A stretch of 64,000 bases of DNA from Thalassomonas haliotis (GCF_028657945.1 NZ_CP059693.1:1922001-1986000); one strand, 5' to 3'; shown: positions 1 to 8,441, counted from the first letter of the stretch. Program-made: numbers and translations. Notes: a model not told the origin generated them from the sequence alone.

Positions 1-1886
1 AAACAATGTAATAATCCGTCTTCAGGAGGAGTACCTTCAAGAATTTCCGAATTAGCTATTACAGTGCTGGCTGCTGTATTGGTTACATCTTTAACATTGA
101 ACTTTAATACTAAAGTATTATCTTCAGTATCAATGGCTACGGCATCTTTAGTAAAGTAGCCAAAAGTTTTATTTCTCCAACACACTTGTTCATCTCTTCT
201 ATTTGTCATCTGTTCTATGGCTGTTACGCTTTCACAGACTTTGTCTCGATGCTTCCATTTTTGTAGCTCAAGTTCAGATACCCCGGTAAAGTCATCTGAT
301 AATATGCTTGTGTATCCGTCTGGTTGCGGGCGTTCATCTTTTACATCTATTGTTTTATTGGTACTGGCACAATCGGTATTTATCGTACAGCCATAGATAT
401 GGTAGCGGTAGCCTTCACTGTTATAATGGAAGTTATAATTAAAAGTTAAAGTATTGGTATATTTTTCACCATTCCATATGGGGTTACCATCCTGAATAAT
501 GTATTCGGTAATGCGGTATTTCTCAGCATTACTAGCCGGATCCCAGTTTAAGGTGAAGCTACCTATATCTTTATAAACTACACTGGCATTTGCTGGTGTA
601 CCTATAGCTGAAGCAGATAAGCGGGGGTCTTTGACATAAATGGTTTTGTTTGTTGAGGCACAAACAGTATCAACAGTACAGCCATAGATGTGGTAGCGAT
701 AGCCGTCTTTGTTTGTATGACCATTATAATTGAAGGTTAAGGTTGTGGTATATTTTTCCCCGTTCCATTCATAGTTGCCGTCTTGGTTAATATATTCGGT
801 TATACGGTATTTCTCTGCATTGCTCGCTGCTTGCCAGTCTAAGGTAAAACTACCAATACTGGTGTAGGTGACTGTTGCGCTAGACGGGGTACCAATAGCA
901 GATAGACGCTGATCTTTGACGTAAATGGTTTTATTTGTAGAAGCACAAACAGTATCAATAGTACAGCCATAGATGTGGTAACGGTAGCCGTCTTTGTTTG
1001 TATGGTTATTATAATTGAAGGTTAAGGTTGTGGTATATTTTTCCCCGTTCCATTTATAGCTGCCGTCTTGGTTAATATATTCAGTGATACGGTATTTCTC
1101 TGCATTGCTCGCCGCTTGCCAGTTCAAGGTAAAACTACCGACACTGGTGTAGGTGACTGTTGCGCTGGGCGGAGTACCTACAGCAGATAGACGCTGATCT
1201 TTGACGTAAATGGTTCTATTTGTAGAAGCACAAACAGTATCAATAGTACAGCCATAGATGTGGTAACGGTAGCCGTCTTTGTTTGTATGGTTATTATAAT
1301 TGAAGGTTAAGGTTGTGGTATATTTTTCCCCGTTCCATTTATAGTTACCGTCTTGGTTAATATATTCAGTTATACGGTATTTCTCTGCATTGGTTGCAGC
1401 TTGCCAGTTCAAGGTAAAACTACCGACACTGGTGTAGGTGACTGTTGCGCTGGGCGGAGTACCTACAGTAGATAGACGCTGATCTTTGACATAAATGGTT
1501 CTATTTGTAGAGGCACAAACAGTATTAATCGTACAGCCATAGATGTGATAGCGGTAGCCGTCTTTATTTGTGTGATTATTATAATTGAAGGTTAAGGTTG
1601 TGGTATATTTTTCCCCGTTCCATTTATAGTTACCGTCTTGGTTAATATATTCAGTTATACGGTATTTCTCTGCATTGGTTGCAGCTTGCCAGTTCAAGGT
1701 AAAACTACCAAGGCTATTGTTGTAGGTTACAGTGGCACTTGGTGATGTGCCAATTGTTGCTGCTTGAATAATTCCAGGAAATAAGAAAAGATATAGTGAA
1801 TAAGTAAGGTGCTTTCGTATATTTAGTATGCTTTTTAGACTGGTGTGTATCTTTGAGATAATAGAAAGTAGGTTGTTTAATTTCAT
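1..1886 (-). CDS. Secreted repeat protein with five FN3-like domains (3' end outside window)
   Basis: This frame is open from an ATG at 1886 to the window edge (about 628 codons), so the C-terminus is missing. The first ~43 residues form a long basic leader and a hydrophobic stretch ending IIQA/AT, consistent with a Sec signal peptide. Five nearly identical ~95-residue units follow, each with SFTLNW, NAEKYRITEYI, WNGEKY, DGYRYHIYGC and a TIYVKD-type end. The alternating pattern suggests fibronectin-III-like beta sandwiches. After the repeats a new domain begins with DDFTGVSELELQKW, which resembles the opening of concanavalin-like or polysaccharide-active domains; that is a guess. Composition is AT-richer than the neighbouring genes. 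It is probably a surface adhesin or a secreted polysaccharide-binding enzyme. The reading frame is certain; the function is not. Confidence 0.8.
   Translation of the reverse strand, partial: MKLNNLLSIISKIHTSLKSILNIRKHLTYSLYLFLFPGIIQAATIGTSPSATVTYNNSLGSFTLNWQAATNAEKYRITEYINQDGNYKWNGEKYTTTLTFNYNNHTNKDGYRYHIYGCTINTVCASTNRTIYVKDQRLSTVGTPPSATVTYTSVGSFTLNWQAATNAEKYRITEYINQDGNYKWNGEKYTTTLTFNYNNHTNKDGYRYHIYGCTIDTVCASTNRTIYVKDQRLSAVGTPPSATVTYTSVGSFTLNWQAASNAEKYRITEYINQDGSYKWNGEKYTTTLTFNYNNHTNKDGYRYHIYGCTIDTVCASTNKTIYVKDQRLSAIGTPSSATVTYTSIGSFTLDWQAASNAEKYRITEYINQDGNYEWNGEKYTTTLTFNYNGHTNKDGYRYHIYGCTVDTVCASTNKTIYVKDPRLSASAIGTPANASVVYKDIGSFTLNWDPASNAEKYRITEYIIQDGNPIWNGEKYTNTLTFNYNFHYNSEGYRYHIYGCTINTDCASTNKTIDVKDERPQPDGYTSILSDDFTGVSELELQKWKHRDKVCESVTAIEQMTNRRDEQVCWRNKTFGYFTKDAVAIDTEDNTLVLKFNVKDVTNTAASTVIANSEILEGTPPEDGLLHC
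330..1745 (-). repeat. Five tandem ~285-bp intragenic repeats
   Basis: The same block recurs at 285-291 bp spacing. The marker CAGCCATAGAT starts at 388, 679, 964, 1249 and 1534. The three central units are close to identical at DNA level and the outermost (nearest position 330) is the most diverged. This pattern suggests recent tandem duplication or gene conversion, and copy number could vary between strains. Confidence 0.9.
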
Positions 1887-1915
1887 TTTTAACTTCTGTT
1901 AATTTGTGAGGCTTG

Positions 1916-1970
1916 ATTATAAGCTATGTAATCTTAATGTAAGCTTAATGTAAGTTTAATGTAAATGTAA
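1916..1970 (-). promoter_or_regulatory. Promoter with phased TTACAT repeats
   Basis: On the minus strand a TATAAT box (1916-1921) lies about 30 bp upstream of the ATG at 1886. Behind it, TTACAT (ATGTAA on the plus strand) occurs at 1926, 1937, 1948 and 1959, exactly 11 bp apart, with a fifth copy at 1965. The sequence at the expected -35 position is poor and is covered by the repeats. Direct hexamers at helical-turn spacing overlapping -35 are typical sites for OmpR/PhoB-family response regulators. The regulator is not known. Confidence 0.6.
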
Positions 1971-2054
1971 ACATAAATATAATCGCAGTTGTAGAGCGAA
2001 ACCTGCATCAATTTACCTACGGAATAGGCTGCAACAATTGATATCTTATCAGCT

Positions 2055-2621
2055 TTAGCCAGGTTTTCGCGCCAGCATGGTCGCAAACTGCAATTTCGCG
2101 CCATTGTGCATTGTACCTAGCTCTTCATTGTATTTAATCAGCTGCCAGCCCTCATAAGCTTCGCGTAACTGCCCTGTTTTTAGGGTATAAGGGAAAGGGA
2201 CCGGGCAGGGATGTTCTTCGGTGCTCATGGCGCAAACAATCAGGTTATAACCGCCGGCAAGCGTATGCTGTTGCATATCGGCAATAACAGCCTCGATACG
2301 AGCAGGGTCGAGAAACATTAAGGTTACGGTACAGGTAATAAAGGCGTAGTCCTCACTAAGGTTTGCATTGTTAATGTCGTATAGCTGCGCCTTAATATTA
2401 GTCATCTTCTCTTCAATACTAATGCTTTGCAGCATATCAACGGCGCCGGGATTGTTATCTATGGCGGTAACGTTAAATCCGAGTTGGCCGAGGTACAAGG
2501 CATTGCGGCCATTAGAACAGCCCATGTCTAAGGTATCGCACGGCTCAATCATTTTGCACGCCTCTACTACTTCACTATGCGCAGGACTTAAGCCGTAACG
2601 GCTGTTTAGATCATCTATCAT
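2055..2621 (-). CDS. tehB: TehB-like SAM-dependent methyltransferase
   Basis: This 188-residue class I methyltransferase resembles the C-terminal domain of TehB, which volatilises or detoxifies tellurite using S-adenosylmethionine. The SAM site is visible as LDMGCSNGRNALYLG (about residues 31-45), followed by the acidic AIDNN end of strand beta-2. The N-terminal DDLNSRYGLSPAHSEV and the later TVTLMFLD are also TehB-like. The HPCPVPFPYTLKTGQLREAYEGW segment matches the family's C-terminal region. It appears to be a single gene with no TehA partner in view. The start ATG at 2621 lacks a strong ribosome binding site. The true substrate may be another small thiol or metalloid; tellurite is family knowledge. 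Confidence 0.8.
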   Translation of the reverse strand: MIDDLNSRYGLSPAHSEVVEACKMIEPCDTLDMGCSNGRNALYLGQLGFNVTAIDNNPGAVDMLQSISIEEKMTNIKAQLYDINNANLSEDYAFITCTVTLMFLDPARIEAVIADMQQHTLAGGYNLIVCAMSTEEHPCPVPFPYTLKTGQLREAYEGWQLIKYNEELGTMHNGAKLQFATMLARKPG

Positions 2622-2902
2622 GGTACTAACTTGGTTTTGGAATGAGGGCTGTTATCTTACTACTGCTCCTGCCCTATTGAATATGAATAGGTGTAATTTA
2701 TAGCTTTTATTTGACGCTAATCAATAATGCTAACTATTGGAATTAAGCTCATCGGGAGTTGTTATTTGTTATCAACTTTTGGATTCATATCTCGAAGAAT
2801 ATAGCTTTCAGCCGACTTGGCAAGCTGCTGCATCAGCATTGAGATACAACAGCTTGGCTTCTGCTATTTATTCGTTACTTATTTTTCCGGGCTATTCCTC
2901 CG

Positions 2903-3190
2903 CTATCTTGCTTGTCTGCTTGTCTGCTTGGCTGTGAGCATAGGTGTGATGATAAGCTCACCTTGATTTACCGTAATGCCGATTTTTTGCCCGGTGGCGA
3001 AGCCGGCCAATTTAAGCCATTTTCCCCTGAGCACAATGCAAGGCTCAAGCTTTACCGGCACATAGTTAATGCCGATGCCGCGGGTTTTCGAAGCCGTGCA
3101 ACAAACCGTTTCCTGCACGGTAAGTTGCCGATAAATGGGATATTTTACTTTTGCCGAGCCTGGCTCTGACGTATGATGATATTCAGCCAT
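2903..3190 (-). CDS. SymE-like toxin (type I toxin-antitoxin family)
   Basis: This 95-residue protein has the SymE core: RQLTVQET near residue 22, then IVLRGKWLKLAGFATG and ITVNQGELIITP (about residues 48-81). This is the AbrB-like swapped-hairpin fold shared with E. coli SymE (LKGQWLEAAGFATG). SymE in E. coli is an SOS-induced protein linked to RNA cleavage and nucleoid condensation, controlled by the antisense RNA SymR. Here the ATG has a good ribosome binding site (AGGAG, seven bases before the ATG). A long stem-loop lies in the 5' leader, but no LexA box was found. The C-terminus (QTSRQAR) is encoded by a short GCTTGTCT direct repeat and may be a recent extension. It appears solitary, with no Rhs or restriction genes beside it. 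Confidence 0.72.
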   Translation of the reverse strand: MAEYHHTSEPGSAKVKYPIYRQLTVQETVCCTASKTRGIGINYVPVKLEPCIVLRGKWLKLAGFATGQKIGITVNQGELIITPMLTAKQTSRQAR

Positions 3191-3220
3191 GACGAACTCC
3201 TGTTTAGTTTGTTTTGGTTA

Positions 3221-3254
3221 GCAACCTCTGGGTGTGCTCGCACTCAGGGGTTGC
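3221..3254 (-). promoter_or_regulatory. Stem-loop in the 5' leader of the symE-like gene
   Basis: The arms GCAACCTCTGGGTG (3221-3234) and CACTCAGGGGTTGC (3241-3254) pair at 12 of 14 positions around a 6-base loop. The hairpin ends about 30 bases before the ATG at 3190, just upstream of the ribosome binding site. It could modulate translation or end an antisense transcript; neither is shown. Confidence 0.5.
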
Positions 3255-3340
3255 GACTTGAGTTGTTGCCGAAAGGGCAGCAGCCGGTGAATTAATAATT
3301 TGGAATGGGTGCTCTCCTTATGTGGATGGATCGCACTATT

Positions 3341-3389
3341 AAATAAAGACCTTTTAGTTGGATAAATCAACAGTAAAAGGTCTTTATTT
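3341..3389 (-). terminator. Strong hairpin terminator downstream of bufC
   Basis: A perfect 16-bp inverted repeat AAATAAAGACCTTTTA / TAAAAGGTCTTTATTT (3341-3356 and 3374-3389), with an extra internal GTTG/CAAC pairing in the loop. AT-rich flanks make it plausible in either direction. It sits 110 bp past the bufC stop and upstream of the symE-like gene, so it should isolate the two units. Confidence 0.65.
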
Positions 3390-3499
3390 GTAAGAAAATT
3401 TAGGGTGTTATTTTCCCCTTTAAGGCCAGAGAAATCCCTTTAAATAAGTTGTATAATCAAGTGCTTATCAGTTAGATTTTGCTGCTGATCTTTACCGGG

Positions 3500-4291
3500 T
3501 CAAGGGGCTCGAAGCAGGCCTTTTTCTATCCAGGCGGATAGGTAGTTAAGCGCTACCGTGGTGATATTCTCCGCGTCATTTTCATGGCTTTGATGGTGCT
3601 CTAACAAGTAATCGCATAAGGCGCTGAAGTCTTCTCCCGCCAGTATCATCTGAAACAAACCGGCTTCTTCTGCCGATATCGAGCGAAACTCCGTCAGCTT
3701 ATCCCGGTTGCGCCACAGCAGCCAGCAGCTGTTTTGTTCCCGGGCAGGCTCGGGGGCTTGCTCTGTTTTTAATGCCTGCCAGCTTTCGACACTGTTCCAG
3801 TGCATATAGGTAAGCTGGGCGCTGGGGTGAAAATGAAATACCAGCGACGGCCATAAATCATGGGCAATGTTCTGAAGGTGCTCCAGGGTAAAGCGGTTAA
3901 CATCGGCGGCGTCAAAGGCCGTTAACAATAAACGCTCAAAACGGGCAAGTTCGCTGAGCAGGGGAAAATCGGCAAAAGGCGGTTGTGTCGCCAGGAACTC
4001 GGGCAAGTTATCGCCGTATTGGCGTAAACTGGTGTAACGGGAGGGATAGAGGTCAATATAACCGTTAACCATTTGCTCGAACAATTCGTCGCCAAGATAT
4101 AAGCCTAAAATGCCATGGTCGGTATCTAAGGTTTCTTTTAGCCGCATCCGGTAGGCATTTTTATAGATATTAAGGCGGGTAAAATTATCTATGCTGCCCT
4201 GGCTGATAATCTTGTCGCTGATGGCCTGATCGTCACAGAGTAAATAATCTATCATCTGCTGCTGCAGTTTTTCTAAACGGGTATTTTCCAT
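3500..4291 (-). CDS. bufC: BufC/HvfC-type protein (DUF2063), bufferin maturation partner
   Basis: This 263-residue protein has the DUF2063 N-terminal helical region (QQQMIDYLLCDD, RLNIYKNAYRMRLKETL, YIDLYPSRYTSLRQYGDNLPEFL). The family is nearly always found beside DUF692 enzymes. In bufferin systems it is the partner that helps the MNIO enzyme recognise its precursor. The ATG at 4291 lies inside the end of bufB (19-bp overlap), and AAGGGAT about six bases ahead supports this start. The overlap suggests translational coupling in a bufA-bufB-bufC operon. The C-terminal half is diverged, as is usual in the family. The family call is secure; the molecular role is taken from studied homologues. 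Confidence 0.82.
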   Translation of the reverse strand: MENTRLEKLQQQMIDYLLCDDQAISDKIISQGSIDNFTRLNIYKNAYRMRLKETLDTDHGILGLYLGDELFEQMVNGYIDLYPSRYTSLRQYGDNLPEFLATQPPFADFPLLSELARFERLLLTAFDAADVNRFTLEHLQNIAHDLWPSLVFHFHPSAQLTYMHWNSVESWQALKTEQAPEPAREQNSCWLLWRNRDKLTEFRSISAEEAGLFQMILAGEDFSALCDYLLEHHQSHENDAENITTVALNYLSAWIEKGLLRAP

Positions 4292-5247
4292 GGTGATATC
4301 CCTTGCTTGCCTTGGCTTATGCCTGTACTTACAGTATGGTTAAGGGTTTGCGCGGCAATATTGCGGGCAGTGTCCAGCTCTGCCATAAGCTCGGCAAGGG
4401 GCGGAATATTATCATCGCGCTCTATCATGGTACTGACCCAGCCAAAACGTTGTAATGCCTGGCGGTATAAATCCCACACCGGATCGGCTACCTCATGATC
4501 ATGGGTATCAATAACATAATCGCCGTAATCCGTGTGTCCGGCGAGGTGGAACTGCCTGACCCTGTCTGTGTCTATGCCGTTAAGGTAATCTAGCGGCGCA
4601 AAGTTATGGTTGCGGGCGCTGACATAGATATTGTTGATATCAAGCAACATCAAGCAATCGGCGCGTTTTACCACTTCGTTGATAAACTGCCATTCGCTCA
4701 TGTCCGAGTCTTTATAGCTCATGTAGCTGGAGACATTTTCTATTAATATTTGCCGTCCGAGAAAGTCCTGCACCCGGGAGATACGATCGGCGACATGTTG
4801 TAAGGTCTCTTCGTTATAAGGCAAAGGCAGCAGGTCATGGCTGTTGACTTGTTTGTTCGTGGTCCAACACAAATGGTCCGAGAGCCACTGTGGCTGGAGT
4901 TCGTTGGCCAGTACCTTAAGCTTGCGCAAATAGTCCATATTCAGCGGTTCGGTTGAGCCGATTGACATGGAAACCCCGTGCATCACCATAGGATAATGTT
5001 CGCGTATGGCGTGCAAGTAATGTTTGGGTTTGCCGCCGTCCACCATAAAGTTTTCCGAAACCACTTCAAACCAGTCAAGCGCGGGTTTTTGTTCCAGCAC
5101 ATCCTGGAAGTGATCTGTGCGCAATCCCAGGCCGAAACCGAGAAAGTGCTCCGGCATGCCTTGGGATGTTTGCTGCCCCTCAAGGGAAGAAGCGGGGATG
5201 ACCCCGCCTCCTTTTACTGCATTATTTGCCAACCTTGCCCCCGACAT
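4273..5247 (-). CDS. bufB: BufB multinuclear non-heme iron oxidase (DUF692, MNIO)
   Basis: This MNIO-family enzyme has a TIM-barrel fold binding two or three iron ions. Characterised members oxidise cysteine residues of a ribosomally made precursor peptide to thiooxazole-type heterocycles. Visible family motifs in order are GFGLGLRTDHF, WFEVVSENF, MHGVSMSIGS, WLSDHLCW, LIENVSSYM, MLLDINNIYVSARN, FHLAGH and THDHEVADPVWDLY. The His, Asp and Glu residues in these motifs are the expected metal ligands. The listed start overlaps bufA by 26 bp and adds about 30 residues before the conserved core. An internal ATG at 5157 (MPEHFLGFG) gives a more typical length but lacks a spaced ribosome binding site. 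Its substrate is presumably the adjacent Cys-rich lipoprotein. Confidence 0.88.
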   Translation of the reverse strand: MSGARLANNAVKGGGVIPASSLEGQQTSQGMPEHFLGFGLGLRTDHFQDVLEQKPALDWFEVVSENFMVDGGKPKHYLHAIREHYPMVMHGVSMSIGSTEPLNMDYLRKLKVLANELQPQWLSDHLCWTTNKQVNSHDLLPLPYNEETLQHVADRISRVQDFLGRQILIENVSSYMSYKDSDMSEWQFINEVVKRADCLMLLDINNIYVSARNHNFAPLDYLNGIDTDRVRQFHLAGHTDYGDYVIDTHDHEVADPVWDLYRQALQRFGWVSTMIERDDNIPPLAELMAELDTARNIAAQTLNHTVSTGISQGKQGISPWKIPV

Positions 5248-5689
5248 CGTTACATGCCTTAGGTGACATTTTCACAAAGCCCTGGCCTTTACAGGATGCC
5301 TGGCCTTTACAGGCGTTATCGGCGGTTTTACAGTCGTTGTGGCCGCCGCAAACATTAACGTTGTAGCAATGGGCCATATCTGCGGTAGTCACTTTGCCGC
5401 GCCAGTCATCTTTTACCGTGCCGCCGATATCGCCGCAGGATTTGGTCGGCATGGCAACAAAGCCGTGTCCTTTACAGGATGCCTGGCCCTTACAGGCATT
5501 ATCGGCGGTTTTGCAGTCGTTATGGCCCGAGCATTTATTCACGCCGTAACAATGGCCTAATTCTGCGGTGTTTTTTGCCGCATATGAAGCAGAGCCTGAC
5601 TGGCTGCCGGTTTGTGCGCAGCCCATCATGCCGGCCACGGCCAAGGCTACCGCTGCGCCCTGTAAGGTTGTTTTAGTGTTTGCTTTCAT
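5222..5689 (-). CDS. bufA: BufA2-type bufferin precursor with duplicated Cys-rich module, predicted lipoprotein
   Basis: This 155-residue protein starts with a signal sequence ending GMMGC (Cys24), a plausible lipobox, then a short Ser/Ala linker. Two ~47-residue modules follow, each beginning HCY and holding six cysteines in the order HC, C, DC, AC, SC and a final C before GG. The central block GHNDCKTADNACKGQ is identical in both copies. Proteins of this type next to DUF692 and DUF2063 genes are classed as BufA2 bufferins, post-translationally modified copper-binding metallophores of the periplasm. The duplication gives twelve candidate Cys, and a lipid anchor would tether the product to a membrane instead of leaving it soluble. 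The operon points to metal (probably copper) stress; modification of these cysteines is inferred. Confidence 0.8.
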   Translation of the reverse strand: MKANTKTTLQGAAVALAVAGMMGCAQTGSQSGSASYAAKNTAELGHCYGVNKCSGHNDCKTADNACKGQASCKGHGFVAMPTKSCGDIGGTVKDDWRGKVTTADMAHCYNVNVCGGHNDCKTADNACKGQASCKGQGFVKMSPKACNDVGGKVGK

Positions 5690-6136
5690 GTCTTTCTCCG
5701 GTTTTTAACAATGAGTTAACCCTGTTACTGCCTGTTATTTTAAGTAAAGTGAGTGATAACCATGTTAGAGAAAAACAAAGGCCGAGTTATCACAATTTGG
5801 TCACAAAACGGAACGTTTCCTTCACTTTACAATAAGTCTTTTTATTATCCCGCTTGCCAGATTTACTATAGTTGACAATTTTTATACTGTCGTTACTGTT
5901 TGAAAACTAGGCTTAAAGTTTGTTTTAGCTCTTTCTTGTCCAGTGGCGGGCAGGGGAAATAAATAACCGATAACATTAAGTGCTCAAGCTTCCCTTGTGT
6001 TTTCTTGAATTAAGTCAGGGTTTTACTGGATATCTGGCATGGTTAGGGTACATTAGGCCGACAGATCTGCTTTCAAACGGCTTAAAGAGATGTTCAGCAG
6101 TTATTTCAATAAGCTTTCAAAAATAAGGGATTGAAC
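5690..6136. other. Divergent intergenic region between bufA and selD
   Basis: This is 447 bp between two divergent genes and must hold both promoters. TTGACA at 5872-5877 is a perfect -35 hexamer on the plus strand, but nothing convincing lies at the -10 distance. No open reading frame of coding quality, stem-loop terminator or repeat was recognised. Confidence 0.5.
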
Positions 6137-7168
6137 GTGAGCCAAGTAAAATTAACCCAGTATTCCCACGGCGCCGGTTGCGGCTGTAAAATTTCTCCGG
6201 CGGTTTTGGATGATATCCTCAAGTCTTCATTGTCGCTGCCGCCTCAGCCTGGTTTGCTGGTGGGCAATCAAAGTAAAGACGATGCCGCCGTGTACGACAT
6301 CGGCAATAATCAGGCGGTTATATCCACCACAGATTTTTTTATGCCGATTGTCGATGACCCCATGGACTTTGGCAAAATAGCCGCCTGCAATGCCATCAGT
6401 GATATTTATGCCATGGGAGGAAAACCCCTGATGGCGATTGCTATTTTAGGCTGGCCTACCAATAAACTTTCTGCTGAGGTGGCGCAAAAGGTTTTGGACG
6501 GCGGGCGTTTGATTTGCGCACAGGCCGGGATCCCGCTGGCGGGCGGGCATTCAATCGATGCACCCGAGCCTATTTTTGGTCTGGCGGTTACCGGGTTAAT
6601 CGATACCGATAAGGTGAAACGCAACAATAATGCCGGGGCCGGAGACTTGTTATACCTGACCAAACCTTTAGGCGTCGGCATATTATCTACCGCCCAAAAG
6701 CAGGGAAAACTACAGGAGCAGCATGCGGATATTGCCCCGGATGTGATGAAAACCTTAAACAGCCCGGGGCTGGCCTTTGCCGAATTGGACGGGGTCAGTG
6801 CAATGACAGATGTTACCGGTTTTGCTTTATTGGGCCATTTGCTGGAAATGTGCCAGGGCAGCGGAGTCGCCGCTGAGCTTGATTTTGCCAAAGTGCCTTT
6901 GCTGGAGCAGGTCGAACATTATATAAAACAAGGCTGTATCCCGGGAGGCTGTGACCGCAATTTTGCGAGTTTTGGCCATAATGTCAGTGAACTAACCCCC
7001 TTGCAGCAAACCATTTTGTGCGATCCGCAAACCAGCGGCGGTTTATTGGTGGCGGTAAAACCAGGCAGCCGTGAACCATTTGAAACCCTGGCGCAAAAAC
7101 TGAGCTTATCGCTAGAGCCGATAGGTAAAATGGTGCCACAGCAAAGCCCGCTTGTCAGCGTGGTTTAA
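6137..7168 (+). CDS. selD: Selenophosphate synthase (selenide, water dikinase)
   Basis: SelD makes selenophosphate from selenide and ATP, the selenium donor for 2-selenouridine in tRNA and for selenocysteine. The protein follows E. coli SelD throughout: [16 protein letters not shown] at the N-terminus with catalytic Cys15 and Lys18, [52 protein letters not shown] and [11 protein letters not shown]. The active-site position is cysteine, not selenocysteine. I chose the GTG at 6137 because AAGGGA sits six bases before it; the in-frame TTG at 6131 directly abuts that ribosome binding site. The stop overlaps the start of mnmH, so the two are translationally coupled. Without selA or selB in view, the shown use is tRNA selenation. 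Confidence 0.95.
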   Translation: MSQVKLTQYSHGAGCGCKISPAVLDDILKSSLSLPPQPGLLVGNQSKDDAAVYDIGNNQAVISTTDFFMPIVDDPMDFGKIAACNAISDIYAMGGKPLMAIAILGWPTNKLSAEVAQKVLDGGRLICAQAGIPLAGGHSIDAPEPIFGLAVTGLIDTDKVKRNNNAGAGDLLYLTKPLGVGILSTAQKQGKLQEQHADIAPDVMKTLNSPGLAFAELDGVSAMTDVTGFALLGHLLEMCQGSGVAAELDFAKVPLLEQVEHYIKQGCIPGGCDRNFASFGHNVSELTPLQQTILCDPQTSGGLLVAVKPGSREPFETLAQKLSLSLEPIGKMVPQQSPLVSVV

Positions 7169-8298
7169 TGATGGCGTTAGAGGTAACAGCAGACATCAAT
7201 AACACAGGCCAATCTGCGCGGCCCGACAGCGATGACTATCACAAGATACTTGCCTCGGGTTTGCCTTTGCTTGATTTACGGGCGCCGGTGGAATTTGCCC
7301 GCGGTGCCTTTGAACAGGCGGTTAATATTCCTTTGATGACAGACGATGAAAGGGCTGCTGTCGGTACTTGTTATAAAGCGCAGGGCCAGCAGGCGGCAAT
7401 CGAACTGGGACATCGGCTGGTATCGGGTAAAACCCGAGCAGATCGGGAGCAGGCGTGGCAGCAATTTATCCTTGAGCACCCGAACGGTTATTTATATTGT
7501 TTTCGCGGCGGTTTGCGCTCACGCACGGTACAGGCATTTTTGAAAGAAGCGGGTGTTCACTATCCGCTGATCAAAGGCGGTTATAAGGCCTTAAGGCAAT
7601 ATTTGCTGGATCAGGTTGCTGAGTTAAGTCGCCATCCTTTGATGATCCTTGGCGGAAAAACCGGCTGTAATAAAACCGAATTTATAACCAGGCGCAAGGA
7701 TAGCCTAAATCTGGAAGGGGCGGCCGGTCACCGGGGATCGAGCTTCGGCGGTTTTGCCTGGCCGCAGTCGACCCAGGTAACCTTTGAAAATAAACTGGCG
7801 CAGCAATATATTCGCCGGAATTTTGCCCAGGGGCAGCGCATCCTGCTGGAAGATGAAGGTCGTGTTATCGGCAGTGTTCATGTGCCGCAGGCCCTGAGGG
7901 AAAAAATGCGGCTCTCGCCGGTGGTGGTGGTGGAAGAAAGCTTTGATTATCGCCTGGAGCAGCTTTTTAATGAATATATCGTGAAAATGCTGCAGGACTT
8001 TATTGCCTTAAAAGGGGAGGAGCCGGGCAGGGCTGCCTTTAGCGAGTATTTCTTTCAAGGGGTGTTTAAGGTGCGTAAACGCTTGGGTATGCAAAGGTAT
8101 CAGGCTTTGCATGGCTTGCTGGAAAAGGCCTCGTCGGGACTGCAGCGCGGGGATTTAAGCGGTTATTACGATGTGCTCAGGGACTTGATGGTGCAGTATT
8201 ATGATCCCATGTATGATTATCAGCTGAGCTTAAAAAGCGACCGTATTGTCTTTCGCGGCAACCGCGGCCAATGCCGGACATATTTAGATGCACTTTAA
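7168..8298 (+). CDS. mnmH: tRNA 2-selenouridine synthase
   Basis: MnmH (SelU, YbbB) replaces sulfur by selenium at the wobble 2-thiouridine of Lys, Glu and Gln tRNAs, via a geranylated intermediate. The 376-residue protein has an N-terminal rhodanese domain with LLDLRAPVEFARGAF and the active-site Cys in YCFRGGLRSRT (about residue 111). A P-loop domain follows with ILGGKTGCNKTEFI (about 155-168). The ATG overlaps the last base of the selD stop codon, an arrangement that couples supply and use of selenophosphate. Length and motifs are normal for the family. Confidence 0.93.
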   Translation: MMALEVTADINNTGQSARPDSDDYHKILASGLPLLDLRAPVEFARGAFEQAVNIPLMTDDERAAVGTCYKAQGQQAAIELGHRLVSGKTRADREQAWQQFILEHPNGYLYCFRGGLRSRTVQAFLKEAGVHYPLIKGGYKALRQYLLDQVAELSRHPLMILGGKTGCNKTEFITRRKDSLNLEGAAGHRGSSFGGFAWPQSTQVTFENKLAQQYIRRNFAQGQRILLEDEGRVIGSVHVPQALREKMRLSPVVVVEESFDYRLEQLFNEYIVKMLQDFIALKGEEPGRAAFSEYFFQGVFKVRKRLGMQRYQALHGLLEKASSGLQRGDLSGYYDVLRDLMVQYYDPMYDYQLSLKSDRIVFRGNRGQCRTYLDAL

Positions 8299-8441
8299 TG
8301 TGCTTTTTTAATGACTTAAACCAGACGCCTTTGTGATATGCTAGGGCGTCTGAGCAGGGCGATGATAATACCGATATCCGGGATATCTATTATCTTTATT
8401 GTCATATAATTTAATAATCAAACAGTTAGTGTCCTAATTCC

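Noticed and set aside
2737-2937. 66-codon plus-strand frame between tehB and the symE-like gene
   Set aside because: No ribosome binding site, TTG start, and composition unlike neighbouring genes.
3191-3300. LexA box (SOS control) upstream of the symE-like gene
   Set aside because: No CTGT-N8-ACAG element was found in the leader or upstream region.
6137-6200. Selenocysteine-containing SelD
   Set aside because: The active-site codon is TGC (Cys), not TGA, and no SECIS-like hairpin was needed to read the gene.
8322-8352. Terminator after mnmH
   Set aside because: CAGACGCC/GGCGTCTG pair over 8 bp but the loop is long and no U tract follows; it may as well be chance.
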